Below, piece by piece: positions 35,354-45,420 of a stretch of 64,000 bases of DNA. The stretch comes from Ralstonia sp. UNC404CL21Col (GTDB lineage Bacteria; Pseudomonadota; Gammaproteobacteria; Burkholderiales; Burkholderiaceae). Within the stretch, counting starts at the first letter, position 1. Each line of letters opens with the position of its first letter. The notes under the pieces are model-generated. The model saw nothing but the letters and a program-made list of their open reading frames with translations. It had not been told where the DNA came from and did not search any database. The DNA lies in the NCBI RefSeq assembly GCF_000620465.1, contig NZ_KK211140.1, positions 313,964 through 377,963 on the forward strand. The letters run 5' to 3'. The translations under genes were made by a program, and so were the position numbers.

Positions 35354-36112
35354 TTATACGCAGCGCCCGCCGTCCACTTCCAGGCACGTGCCGGTAATGA
35401 ACTCCGCTTCGTCCGATGCCAGATACAGGCATGCGTTGGCCACATCCTGCGGCGTGGACAGCCGCCCCATCGGGATCGTCGCCAGGAAGCGCGCGCGGTT
35501 CTCGGGCGTGTCGGGTACGCCCATGAACTGCTCGATGAGGCCCGTGGCGCCCATCACGGGGTTCACGCAGTTCACGCGGATCTTGTCCGGGCCCAGCTCG
35601 GCTGCCATCGCCTTGCTGGCCGTGATGACGGCGCCCTTGCTGGCGTTGTACCAGACCAGTCCCGGTCGCGGCCGGATGCCCGCCGTGGACGCCACATTGA
35701 CGAACACGCCGCCGCCGCGCTCCCGGAAGTGCGGGACGATGTGATGCGCCGTCCAGTAAATGCTCTTCACGTTGACGGCCATCACGCGGTCGAACTCGTC
35801 TTCGGTGATCTGCAGCAGCGGCTTGTTCTTGTGCGTGGTGCCGGCGTTGTTCACGACGATATGCAGATCGCCATAGCGCGCCAGCGTGGCACCGAGCAGC
35901 TTGGCAACAGAATCGCCATTCGAGACGTCGGCCTGCACGAAATGGGCATCGCCGCCGGCCACACGAATGGCGCTGGCCACGCGTTCTCCAGCCTCCGCAT
36001 TCAAGTCGTTGACAACGACGCGCGCGCCTTCGCGGGCAAAGGTGTTGGCGATGCCCTCGCCAAAGCCTGAACCCGCGCCCGTGACGATGGCAATCTTGCC
36101 GGCAAGCCGCAT
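35354..36112 (-). CDS. short-chain dehydrogenase/reductase
   Basis: A 252-residue NAD(P)-dependent oxidoreductase of the classical SDR family. Features are the cofactor motif TGAGSGFG (11-18), the NNAG segment (88-91), and the catalytic Ser142, Tyr155 and Lys159 (YNASK). Asp36 after the second strand (VVVNDLN) suggests NAD preference. It is similar to glucose 1-dehydrogenase or 3-oxoacyl reductase-type enzymes, and the substrate is unknown. It lies 41 nt after an aldehyde dehydrogenase gene and precedes an MFS importer, so a small catabolic operon is likely. Confidence 0.92.
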   Translation of the reverse strand: MRLAGKIAIVTGAGSGFGEGIANTFAREGARVVVNDLNAEAGERVASAIRVAGGDAHFVQADVSNGDSVAKLLGATLARYGDLHIVVNNAGTTHKNKPLLQITEDEFDRVMAVNVKSIYWTAHHIVPHFRERGGGVFVNVASTAGIRPRPGLVWYNASKGAVITASKAMAAELGPDKIRVNCVNPVMGATGLIEQFMGVPDTPENRARFLATIPMGRLSTPQDVANACLYLASDEAEFITGTCLEVDGGRCV

Positions 36113-36153
36113 GGTGTCTCCTCGTGTTGTGGGTGGAATGCTGCGTGGTGCCT

Positions 36154-37590
36154 TTAGCCGTGGCGGATGGCGATGGTCTTGAGCGTGGTGAAGCCGTAGA
36201 GCGCTTCGAAGCCCTTTTCGCGCCCGTGCCCCGATTGGCCCGTTCCGCCGAAGGGCAGCTCAACGCCGCCGCCCGCGCCGAAGTTGTTGATGAAGACCTG
36301 GCCGGCCCTGAGCTTGCGCGCAAGGCGCATCTGGCGGCCGCCGTCGTTTGTCCACACGCCGGCCACCAGGCCGTAAGGCGTGCCGTTGGCCAGGGCCAGC
36401 GCTTCGGCTTCGGTGTCGAACGGCATGGCGGCCAGCAGCGGGCCGAACACTTCCTGCTGCGCGAGGCGGTGCGTGTGCGGCACATCGCGCAGCAGCATCG
36501 GTGCCTGGTAATAGCCGGTCTCGGGCGCTTCGGGCACCACCTGGCCCTGCGCCATCACCGGAATGTTGGCGTGCTGCGCATCCGAGACGAAATCCCACAC
36601 GCGCTGCTGCTGCTTGGGGTTGATGAGCGGGCCGCAATCCAGGTCCAGCGACGACGGGCCCACCCTGATGGATTCGAACACCATGGCCAGCCGATCCAGC
36701 ATCGCCTCATACACGCTGCGCTCGATCAGCACGCGGCTGCCGGCGGAGCACGTCTGCCCGGCGTTCTGGATGATGCCGTTCACCACGGCCGGAATGGCCG
36801 CTTCCAGATCGGCGTCGGCAAACACGATCTGCGGAGATTTGCCGCCCAGCTCCAGCGTGACGGGCACGTGGTTTTCCGCCGCGGCGCGAACAATCGCCTT
36901 GCCCGTTTCCGGCGAGCCCGTGAACGACACATGGTTGACGCCGGGATGCGCCGCCAGAGCCGCACCGGCTTCGTGGCCATAGCCGGTGACGATGTTGAGT
37001 GCGCCATCGGGCAGACCGGCCTCGGCGGCCAGCTCGGCCACGCGCAACACCGACAGGCACGCATCTTCCGCCGGCTTGACCACGCACGCGTTGCCGGCCG
37101 CCAATGCAGCGCCCACGCTGCGCCCGAAAATCTGCATCGGGTAGTTCCACGGGATGATGTGCGCGGTCACGCCATGCGGCTCGCGCACGGTCAGCACGGT
37201 GGTATCAGCCGGATAGGGGATGGTCTGCCCGTGCAGCTTGTCGGCGGCGCCGGCGTAGAACTCGAAGTAGCGGGCGACGGCGCGGGCATCGGCGCGCGCC
37301 TGGCGCATGGGCTTGCCGGTGTCGCGGGCTTCCAGGCGGGCCAACTCTTCTTCGTGGTCGGCCAGGCGCAGGGCTACGCGCATGAGCACGCGGCCGCGCT
37401 CGGCCGGCGCCAACTGGCCCCACACGCCTTCGAACGCCCGCCGCGCGGCATGCACGGCCACGTTGATATCGGTGGCGTTGCCGCGCGCAATCTCGGCAAA
37501 GGACTGGCCGTCCGACGGATCGAACACCTTGATGCGCATCCCCGAATCGGGCGACATCAGACGGTTGGCGATGAAGTGCTGGGCATGCAT
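36154..37590 (-). CDS. NAD-dependent aldehyde dehydrogenase
   Basis: A 478-residue enzyme of the ALDH superfamily that oxidises an aldehyde to its acid. Residues include the IIPWNYPMQIFGRSVGAALAAGN cofactor segment, the catalytic base in LELGGKSPQ, nucleophile Cys281 in NAGQTCSAGSR, and EVFGPLLAAMPFD near the C-terminus. The frame is open 14 codons further upstream, but AGGA precedes the ATG at 37590 and homologues start near there. It is first of a three-gene minus-strand set with an SDR and an ACS-type importer. The substrate is not identifiable. Confidence 0.92.
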   Translation of the reverse strand: MHAQHFIANRLMSPDSGMRIKVFDPSDGQSFAEIARGNATDINVAVHAARRAFEGVWGQLAPAERGRVLMRVALRLADHEEELARLEARDTGKPMRQARADARAVARYFEFYAGAADKLHGQTIPYPADTTVLTVREPHGVTAHIIPWNYPMQIFGRSVGAALAAGNACVVKPAEDACLSVLRVAELAAEAGLPDGALNIVTGYGHEAGAALAAHPGVNHVSFTGSPETGKAIVRAAAENHVPVTLELGGKSPQIVFADADLEAAIPAVVNGIIQNAGQTCSAGSRVLIERSVYEAMLDRLAMVFESIRVGPSSLDLDCGPLINPKQQQRVWDFVSDAQHANIPVMAQGQVVPEAPETGYYQAPMLLRDVPHTHRLAQQEVFGPLLAAMPFDTEAEALALANGTPYGLVAGVWTNDGGRQMRLARKLRAGQVFINNFGAGGGVELPFGGTGQSGHGREKGFEALYGFTTLKTIAIRHG

Positions 37591-37673
37591 GGGGGGTTCC
37601 TGCAAAAGATCGGCAACGCGCGATTTTCGCACGCGCGCGCGCCGGGTAGGGCAAGCGGCCGGGTGTGAGGGGC

Positions 37674-37679
37674 TATAAT
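37674..37679 (+). promoter_or_regulatory. -10 element of the ppa promoter
   Basis: A consensus TATAAT, 81 nt before the ppa start. No convincing -35 is visible at the right spacing. Confidence 0.5.
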
Positions 37680-37759
37680 GCCCGCCGACAGTTTTTTACG
37701 CTTCTTTCCAACCATTTGCGTCGCGTTTTTACGCACTTCGCGCATTCCGGAGCATTTTC

Positions 37760-38287
37760 ATGAGCTTCAACAACGTCTCGCCGGGCAAGGACATCCCCAA
37801 CGACTTCAACGTCATCATCGAGATCCCGGCGCAGAGCGACCCGGTCAAGTACGAAGCCGACAAGGAAACCGGCCTGCTGTTCGTGGACCGCTTCGTTGGT
37901 ACCGGCATGCGCTATCCGGCGAACTACGGCTTCATCCCGCAGACGCTGTCGGGCGATGGCGACCCGGTGGACGTGCTGGTCGTCACGCCGTTCCCGCTAA
38001 TCCACGGTTGCGTGGTGCGCTGCCGTGCCCTGGGCATGCTGAAGATGACGGACGAATCCGGCGTGGACGCCAAGCTGGTTGCCGTGCCTGTCAACAAGCT
38101 GAGCCCGGCGACGGCCCATGTGACCGACCTGTCGGACATCGGCCAGAACCTGCTGGACCAGATCAAGCACTTCTTCGAGCACTACAAGGCGCTGGAAGCC
38201 GGCAAGTGGGTCAAGGTCGAAGGCTGGGGCGGGATTGAAGAAGCCCACAAGGAAATCGCCGACGGCGTTGCCAACTATAAGAAGTAA
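37760..38287 (+). CDS. ppa: inorganic pyrophosphatase
   Basis: Hydrolyses pyrophosphate to phosphate, pulling biosynthetic reactions forward. The 175-residue family I enzyme matches the E. coli length. The catalytic motif [12 protein letters not shown] with its three metal-binding aspartates is intact, as are the active-site [12 protein letters not shown] and the lysine/tyrosine-containing KYEADKETG. It is a single-gene unit with a consensus -10 upstream and a terminator downstream. It is divergent from the aldehyde dehydrogenase gene. Confidence 0.97.
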   Translation: MSFNNVSPGKDIPNDFNVIIEIPAQSDPVKYEADKETGLLFVDRFVGTGMRYPANYGFIPQTLSGDGDPVDVLVVTPFPLIHGCVVRCRALGMLKMTDESGVDAKLVAVPVNKLSPATAHVTDLSDIGQNLLDQIKHFFEHYKALEAGKWVKVEGWGGIEEAHKEIADGVANYKK

Positions 38288-38322
38288 GCTTTTTTAGGAT
38301 TTCGCCGTACGGCGTGTCTGAC

Positions 38323-38358
38323 AAATCCCGGTCTTCGGATGGAGCGCCGGGATTTTTT
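38323..38358 (+). terminator. terminator of ppa
   Basis: Stem AAATCCCGG/CCGGGATTT with a 15-nt loop and a T-run, 36 nt after the ppa stop. Confidence 0.8.
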
Positions 38359-38523
38359 CTTTGCAAAGTCGCGATCGGCCTGATGCGTCTCGGTTGGCCA
38401 ACTCGCGTCAGATCGCCATCTCCGCGCGGTGTCGGTGTTCTATGTGTTTCATGATCATTTTCATGAGATTCGCATACTTACCGTCCGGTAGTTCTGCTAC
38501 ACAGAGATTTAAGAAACGCTCAT

Positions 38524-38552
38524 TTGCCCACCGGAAACGACGCCTCTAGACT
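38524..38552 (+). promoter_or_regulatory. promoter of the 63-aa exported protein gene
   Basis: TTGCCC and TAGACT separated by exactly 17 nt, each four of six to consensus, 36 nt before the small gene's ATG. Confidence 0.5.
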
Positions 38553-38587
38553 CCCCGTCAAGTTTGACTCCAACCCCTGGTACTGCG

Positions 38588-38779
38588 ATGTTGAACAAGA
38601 CTGTTGTCGTTCCCGTGCTGTCCGCTGTGGCCATGGCTGCATTCACCGTGTGGGCGTTGCTGGTGGGTCCGCCGGACGCAGCCCACGCTGGCGAGCGTGC
38701 CGTCGCCTCGGCCTCCATGGCTGTTGATTCGAACGCCGCACATTGCGTGATTGCTCAGCAGAAACCTGCCGCGCACTAA
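38588..38779 (+). CDS. small exported or membrane protein, unknown
   Basis: A 63-residue protein with a hydrophobic N-terminus (MLNKTVVVPVLSAVAMAAFTVWALLVG), then PPDAAHAGERA, which resembles a signal peptidase site. The mature tail is short, with one cysteine. I do not recognise it. Support comes from its context: a sigma-70-like promoter 36 nt upstream and a GC-rich hairpin with TCTTTT 12 nt after the stop, both on the same strand. No Shine-Dalgarno is visible. The ATG at 38564 would add eight residues. The 230-nt gap before it (38359-38587) holds nothing else recognisable. Confidence 0.55.
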   Translation: MLNKTVVVPVLSAVAMAAFTVWALLVGPPDAAHAGERAVASASMAVDSNAAHCVIAQQKPAAH

Positions 38780-38790
38780 GCTTCGCCCCC

Positions 38791-38821
38791 GCGTCCGCCG
38801 TTCGTGCGGACGCTGTCTTTT
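38791..38821 (+). terminator. terminator after the small exported protein gene
   Basis: Perfect 8-bp stem GCGTCCGC/GCGGACGC with a 7-nt loop, then TGTCTTTT. Confidence 0.7.
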
Positions 38822-38845
38822 CCCGCCTTCGCTGTTTTCCCGCCG

Positions 38846-40078
38846 CTAGTCCGATTCCAGCCGTTGCTTGAACGGCGAGCGGTCCGTCAGTTCGTCCAGA
38901 TACGCTTCCATGCCGGCCGTTTCGCGGTCAAGGAACCTGCCCACTGCATCGGCAAATGCAGGGTGCGCCAGCCAGTGCGCCGACAGCGTTGCCACGGGCT
39001 CGAAGCCGCGTGCCATCTTGTGTTCGCCTTGCGCGCCACCTTCGAACGTGCGGATGCCGTGCGCGATGCAGTACGTCAGCGGCTGGTAATACGCCGTCTC
39101 GAAGTGCAGGCAGGGGTGATGCTCGATCGCGCCCCAGTAACGGCCGTACATGACCGACGCCTCGGGGCGCATGTCGATCACCAGCAGCGCGCTGGCGATG
39201 TCGTTGCCGTCGCGCGAGGCGATCACCAGCAGGAGGTTTTCCGGCATCGTCCGGCCGATCTGGCGGAAAAACTCCAGGTTCAGATACGGCGACGAGTGAT
39301 GCTCGCGGTAGGTGGTGCGGTAACACCGGTGGAAGAAGCGCCAGTCCGCGTCCGTCGCGGCTGCGCCGGGCACGTGGCGGAAGGTGATGCCTGCGTCGTG
39401 CACGCGCCGGCGCTCGGCACGGACGTTCTTGCGCTTCTTCTGTTCCAGCGCGGCCAGAAAGTCGTCGAAGCTGGCAAAGCCCGGATTGCACCAGTGGAAC
39501 TGCACGCCGTGTCGCAGCAGCATGCCGGCGCCGCGCAGTTGCTCAGCTTCATCAGCGGTGGGAAACAGCACATGCAGCGATGACAACTCGCTCTGCCGCG
39601 CCACCGCCAGCATTGTGTCGACCAGCGCCGCGCGCGCAGCCGCATCCCACGCCAGCAAGCGCGCACCCTGCACCGGCGTAAACGGCACAGCGGACAGCCA
39701 TTTCGGGTAGTACTCCAGCCCGTGCTGCGCATAGGCATTGGCCCACGCCCAGTCGAAGACGTACTCGCCGTAGGAGTGGCCCTTCACGTACAGCGGCACG
39801 GCCGCCGCGAGCACTTCGCCGTCGGGGCCGTCTTGCCACAGTGTCAGGTATTGCGGCGACCAGCCGGTGTCGGGCGATGCGCTGCCGCTCTCATGCAGGG
39901 CGTGCAGGAAATCGTAGCGCAGAAAAGGCGTCGCTTCGGGCTGCAGGGCAAGCAGGGCATCCCACGCGTCGCGGCCGATGTCGCGCAGATCGGTCACAAG
40001 TCGCGTGCGATAATTGGCCAATTCGTGTCGCGAACCAGCGCGCGCTTGAGGCTCGGGAACAAGGGGGCGAGAGGTCAT
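38846..40078 (-). CDS. GNAT/FemAB-like acyltransferase family protein (PF04339)
   Basis: A 410-residue protein of a family annotated as peptidoglycan-related or GNAT N-acyltransferase. It contains PEATPFLRYDFLHALHESG, GEYVFDWAWANAYAQHGLEYYPKW, KKRKNVRAERRRV, and the C-terminal RYWGAIEHHPCLHFETAYYQPLTYCI and FEGGAQGEHKMARGFEP segments, which define the family. No biochemical role has been firmly shown. The frame continues 65 codons upstream, but homologues start near MTSRPLVPEP (40078). It is divergent from nadE with only 55 nt between starts, so the two promoters must overlap. Confidence 0.85.
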   Translation of the reverse strand: MTSRPLVPEPQARAGSRHELANYRTRLVTDLRDIGRDAWDALLALQPEATPFLRYDFLHALHESGSASPDTGWSPQYLTLWQDGPDGEVLAAAVPLYVKGHSYGEYVFDWAWANAYAQHGLEYYPKWLSAVPFTPVQGARLLAWDAAARAALVDTMLAVARQSELSSLHVLFPTADEAEQLRGAGMLLRHGVQFHWCNPGFASFDDFLAALEQKKRKNVRAERRRVHDAGITFRHVPGAAATDADWRFFHRCYRTTYREHHSSPYLNLEFFRQIGRTMPENLLLVIASRDGNDIASALLVIDMRPEASVMYGRYWGAIEHHPCLHFETAYYQPLTYCIAHGIRTFEGGAQGEHKMARGFEPVATLSAHWLAHPAFADAVGRFLDRETAGMEAYLDELTDRSPFKQRLESD

Positions 40079-40133
40079 GCCGCCGATTCTAATTCCAGCT
40101 TCGACTGGCGCGCTTGCAATCCATATTGCCCCC

Positions 40134-41771
40134 ATGACCGTCTCTGTCGCTCTCGCCCAGATCAACTGCACCGTCGGCGATTTCGCCGGCAATGCCGCCC
40201 GCATCGTCGCCGCGGCGCGCGAAGCGCACCAGGCTGGTGCGCGGATTCTCCTCACGCCGGAACTGTCGCTCACGGGCTATCCGCCCGAAGACCTGCTGCT
40301 GCGCCCGGCGTTTATTGATGCCAGTGCGCGCGCGCTTGACGCGCTCATCGCCGAACTGGCGGCCTTCCCGGGTTTGCACGTGCTGATCGGGCACCCGCAA
40401 CTCTCGCTGGAAGCGCCGGCGCCTGGTGTGCTGCCCAAGCCGACCAACAGCGCGACGGTGGCCGTCGACGGCCGCGTGGTCGGCCGGTACAACAAGCTCG
40501 AACTGCCCAACAACGAAGTCTTCGACGAGAAGCGCTACTTCCAGCCCGGCACCGAGCCATTTGTGTTCGAAGTGGACGGCACGCGCTTCGGCGTCGTCAT
40601 CTGCGAAGACGCCTGGTATGCCACCGCGACGGCTTACGCCAAGGCGGCCGGCGCGCAGGTGGTGCTGATCCCCAACGCGTCGCCGTATCACCTCGACAAG
40701 GAAGACCTGCGCGAGCGGATCATCGGTGCGCGCGTGAAGGAATCGGGCTTGCCGCATGTGTATGCAAACCTCGTCGGCGGGCAAGACGAGTTGGTGTTCG
40801 ACGGGGGCTCGTTCGTGCTCGATGCCGAAGGCAACGTCGTCGTGCGGATGGGGCAGTTTGTCGAGGGCGTCGGCTACGTGCAGTTCGACGGTGGACGCGC
40901 GTTGCCGGGCACGGTCGTGCCGGAGGCGCCGCTGGAGGCCCAGGTGTATCAGGCGCTCAAGCTGGGCGTGCGCGATTACCTTGGCAAGAACGGCTTCCCG
41001 GGCGCGATCATCGGCTTGTCGGGCGGTGTCGATTCAGCGTTGGTGCTGGCGATTGCCGTCGATGCGCTGGGCGCCGACCGTGTGCGCGCAGTGATGATGC
41101 CCTCGCGTTACACGGCGGATATCTCGTGGGTCGACGCCCGCGACATGGCGGCCCGCCTGGGCGTGCAGTACGACGAAATCGCCATCAGCCCGATGTTCGA
41201 CGCATTCAAGGACGCGCTGGCGGAGGAGTTCCGCGGGCTGCCGGAAGATGCGACGGAAGAGAACATCCAGGCGCGCATTCGCGGCACGCTGCTGATGGCG
41301 CTGTCGAACAAGAGTGGCCGGATCGTGCTGACGACCGGCAACAAGAGCGAAATGGCCGTGGGCTACTGCACGCTGTACGGCGACATGGCCGGTGGTTTTG
41401 CCGTCATCAAGGACATCTTCAAGACGCTGGTCTACCGCCTGTGCCGCTACCGCAATGCGTTGTCGGAAGTGATTCCGGAGCGCATCCTGACGCGCGCGCC
41501 GTCGGCCGAGCTGCGTGAAAACCAGACCGACCAGGACAGCCTGCCCGAATACGATGCGCTCGACGCCATCGTGCAGCGTTACATGGAGCAGAACCAGCCG
41601 GTGGCCGACATCATCGCGGCCGGCTTTGCCGAGGCCGACGTGCAGAAGATCGTGCGTCTCATCAAGATCAACGAATACAAGCGGCGTCAGGCGCCGGTGG
41701 GCATTCGCGTGACGCAGCGGGCGTTCGGGCGCGACTGGCGGTATCCGATCACGTCGCGCTTCAAGGAATAG
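40134..41771 (+). CDS. nadE: glutamine-dependent NAD+ synthetase
   Basis: Amidates nicotinate adenine dinucleotide to NAD+ using glutamine. The 545-residue protein has an N-terminal nitrilase-type glutaminase domain with the Glu43-Lys121-Cys157 triad (LTPELSLTGYP; NKLELPN; ICEDAW). Its C-terminal ATP-dependent synthetase domain has the P-loop GLSGGVDSAL. Other synthetase residues are in TTGNKSEMAVGY and LPEYDALDAIV. The start 40134 (MTVSVALAQINCTVGDF) agrees with the family, although the frame is open further upstream. It is followed after 9 nt by a methyltransferase gene and then a PII gene. Confidence 0.97.
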   Translation: MTVSVALAQINCTVGDFAGNAARIVAAAREAHQAGARILLTPELSLTGYPPEDLLLRPAFIDASARALDALIAELAAFPGLHVLIGHPQLSLEAPAPGVLPKPTNSATVAVDGRVVGRYNKLELPNNEVFDEKRYFQPGTEPFVFEVDGTRFGVVICEDAWYATATAYAKAAGAQVVLIPNASPYHLDKEDLRERIIGARVKESGLPHVYANLVGGQDELVFDGGSFVLDAEGNVVVRMGQFVEGVGYVQFDGGRALPGTVVPEAPLEAQVYQALKLGVRDYLGKNGFPGAIIGLSGGVDSALVLAIAVDALGADRVRAVMMPSRYTADISWVDARDMAARLGVQYDEIAISPMFDAFKDALAEEFRGLPEDATEENIQARIRGTLLMALSNKSGRIVLTTGNKSEMAVGYCTLYGDMAGGFAVIKDIFKTLVYRLCRYRNALSEVIPERILTRAPSAELRENQTDQDSLPEYDALDAIVQRYMEQNQPVADIIAAGFAEADVQKIVRLIKINEYKRRQAPVGIRVTQRAFGRDWRYPITSRFKE

Positions 41772-41780
41772 GCCGCCGCC

Positions 41781-42760
<980 letters not shown>

Positions 42761-42803
42761 AGCCGCCGCCTGTGGCCGGCGCGCTCGCGCCGGTCAGCGT
42801 TGA

Positions 42804-43427
42804 TCAACGCGGCAGGGTGATGTTCCAGCGCAGCGTCACCAGCCGCCCGACCACGATCGCCAGCGTGGCGATCACCACAGACACGCTCGGCAGCAAGTCC
42901 GTGTGTGTCAGCCCGACGTAAAGGAAGCACCCGAGAAACGCGCACGTTGCGTACGGGTGATTGTCCCGCAGCAGCATCGGCACTTCATTGCAGACCACAT
43001 CGCGCAGCAGGCCGCCGAAGGCCGCCGTGATCACGCCCATCATCACCGACACGAAGACCGGCACACCTGCATCGAGCGCCAGCTGCGTGCCGAGCACGCC
43101 AAAGAGCCCCAAGCCGATGGCGTCGGCCACGATCAGCACGCGGTCGGAAACCAGCTGGCTCACCAGCCGGATCACCCAATTGGCAAACAGGCTCATCACG
43201 AACAGCGCGAGCAGGTATTGCTCGTGCTCGATCCAGTAGAAGGGCCGCCGATCCAGCAACAGATCGCGCAGCGTGCCGCCGCCGAACGCGGTCAGAAAGG
43301 CGACGATGAACGCGCCCACGGCATCGAGGCGGCGCCGTTTGGCCTCGGCCAGCCCTGAGATGGCAAACGAGAAGACCGCGAGGATCTCCACCCAGTGCAT
43401 CACCAACTGCAGGCGTGTTACGTGCAT
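42804..43427 (-). CDS. TRIC cation channel family protein (UPF0126)
   Basis: A 207-residue inner-membrane protein with about seven helices arranged as two homologous halves. Each half has the UPF0126/TRIC signature: TAFGGGTLRDLLLDRRPFYW and TAAFGGLLRDVVCNEVPMLL. Prokaryotic TRIC proteins form potassium-permeable channels, although the physiological role of this branch is unclear. Its stop codon lies inside a 14-bp palindrome (GCGTTGATCAACGC, 42797-42810). It is convergent with the PII gene. Confidence 0.9.
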   Translation of the reverse strand: MHVTRLQLVMHWVEILAVFSFAISGLAEAKRRRLDAVGAFIVAFLTAFGGGTLRDLLLDRRPFYWIEHEQYLLALFVMSLFANWVIRLVSQLVSDRVLIVADAIGLGLFGVLGTQLALDAGVPVFVSVMMGVITAAFGGLLRDVVCNEVPMLLRDNHPYATCAFLGCFLYVGLTHTDLLPSVSVVIATLAIVVGRLVTLRWNITLPR

Positions 43428-43449
43428 GCGTGTGCTGTCCGACCGCGCA

Positions 43450-44115
43450 TCAGGAACCGTACGGCTGGCGTAGCAGCACGAGCACGGCGCCCGCGCCGCC
43501 CGCCGTGTTGCGCGGCTCGACGAAGGCGATTACCTCTTCCTTCTGCACCAGCCACGAGCGCACCTTGCCCTTGAGCACGGGCGTTTTGTCGGGCGAGCCG
43601 AGGCCCTTGCCGTGGATCACGCGCACGCAGCGGATGCCGCGCTGCACGGCACGGCGCAGGAAGGCGGCCAACGCCTCGCGGGCTTCTTCGCGGCGCATGC
43701 CGTGCAGGTCGATCTGGTCTTGCGTGGCCCACTCGCCGCGGCGCAGCTTTTTGAGCACGTCGTCACCGATGCCCGGGCGACGGTAGGACAGCGTGTCGTC
43801 GGTTTCGAGCAAGTTGTCCACATCAAATTCATCCGACAGGGAATCGCGCAGGACGGTCTGCTCTTCGGCGCGCGAATGCACGGGGTCGGGCGCGGGCGGA
43901 TTGCGCGGATGTTCAACGCGCTTGTTCTGGCGCAGGGCGCTCACCTCGCCGATGCTGGCGCGGAACACGTTGGCTTCTTCGGCCGCCTTGCGTGCGGCGG
44001 CTTCGGCGCGCTGGCGCTCGGCTTCGCGTGCCTCCGTCTCGTGTTTGAGCTGGTCACGCAGGCCGGCCAGGTCGGTCAGGCTGAGCTTGTTGGCGGAGGA
44101 AGAAGCGCGTTTCAT
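43450..44115 (-). CDS. Smr-domain protein (MutS2 C-terminal-like nuclease family)
   Basis: A 221-residue cytoplasmic protein. The N-terminal half is a charged helical region (LRDQLKHETEAREAERQRAEAAARKAAEE), likely a coiled coil. The C-terminal Smr domain has the DLHGMRREEA and VIHGKGLGSPD motifs seen in proteins with DNA or RNA nicking activity. Stand-alone Smr proteins such as E. coli SmrA/SmrB are nucleases; SmrB cuts mRNA at collided ribosomes. Which activity applies here is not known. The start is at MKRASSSANKLSL (44115). Confidence 0.88.
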   Translation of the reverse strand: MKRASSSANKLSLTDLAGLRDQLKHETEAREAERQRAEAAARKAAEEANVFRASIGEVSALRQNKRVEHPRNPPAPDPVHSRAEEQTVLRDSLSDEFDVDNLLETDDTLSYRRPGIGDDVLKKLRRGEWATQDQIDLHGMRREEAREALAAFLRRAVQRGIRCVRVIHGKGLGSPDKTPVLKGKVRSWLVQKEEVIAFVEPRNTAGGAGAVLVLLRQPYGS

Positions 44116-44180
44116 GGTGAAGGGCGGGCGAGCACGTCGGGTGGAGCGTCTATCGATTATACGAAGGCGCCGCACATGGC

Positions 44181-44208
44181 AAAACGGCCGATGGTTACCC
44201 ATCGGCCG
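44181..44208 (-). terminator. terminator of trxB
   Basis: Perfect 10-bp stem CGGCCGATGG/CCATCGGCCG with a 4-nt loop, followed on the minus strand by TTTT. It lies 37 nt after the trxB stop. Confidence 0.8.
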
Positions 44209-44244
44209 CGTTGCTTGCGCCCGGGAAACCCGGGGCGGTGAAGC

Positions 44245-45336
<1,092 letters not shown>

Positions 45337-45420
45337 TTACAATCCTCGGCATCGTATTTGTGCTGTCCCAAGCCGCGTGGCCTTGCCCAAGCGGCACATC
45401 CGTCTCTCCGCGTCTCCCGC

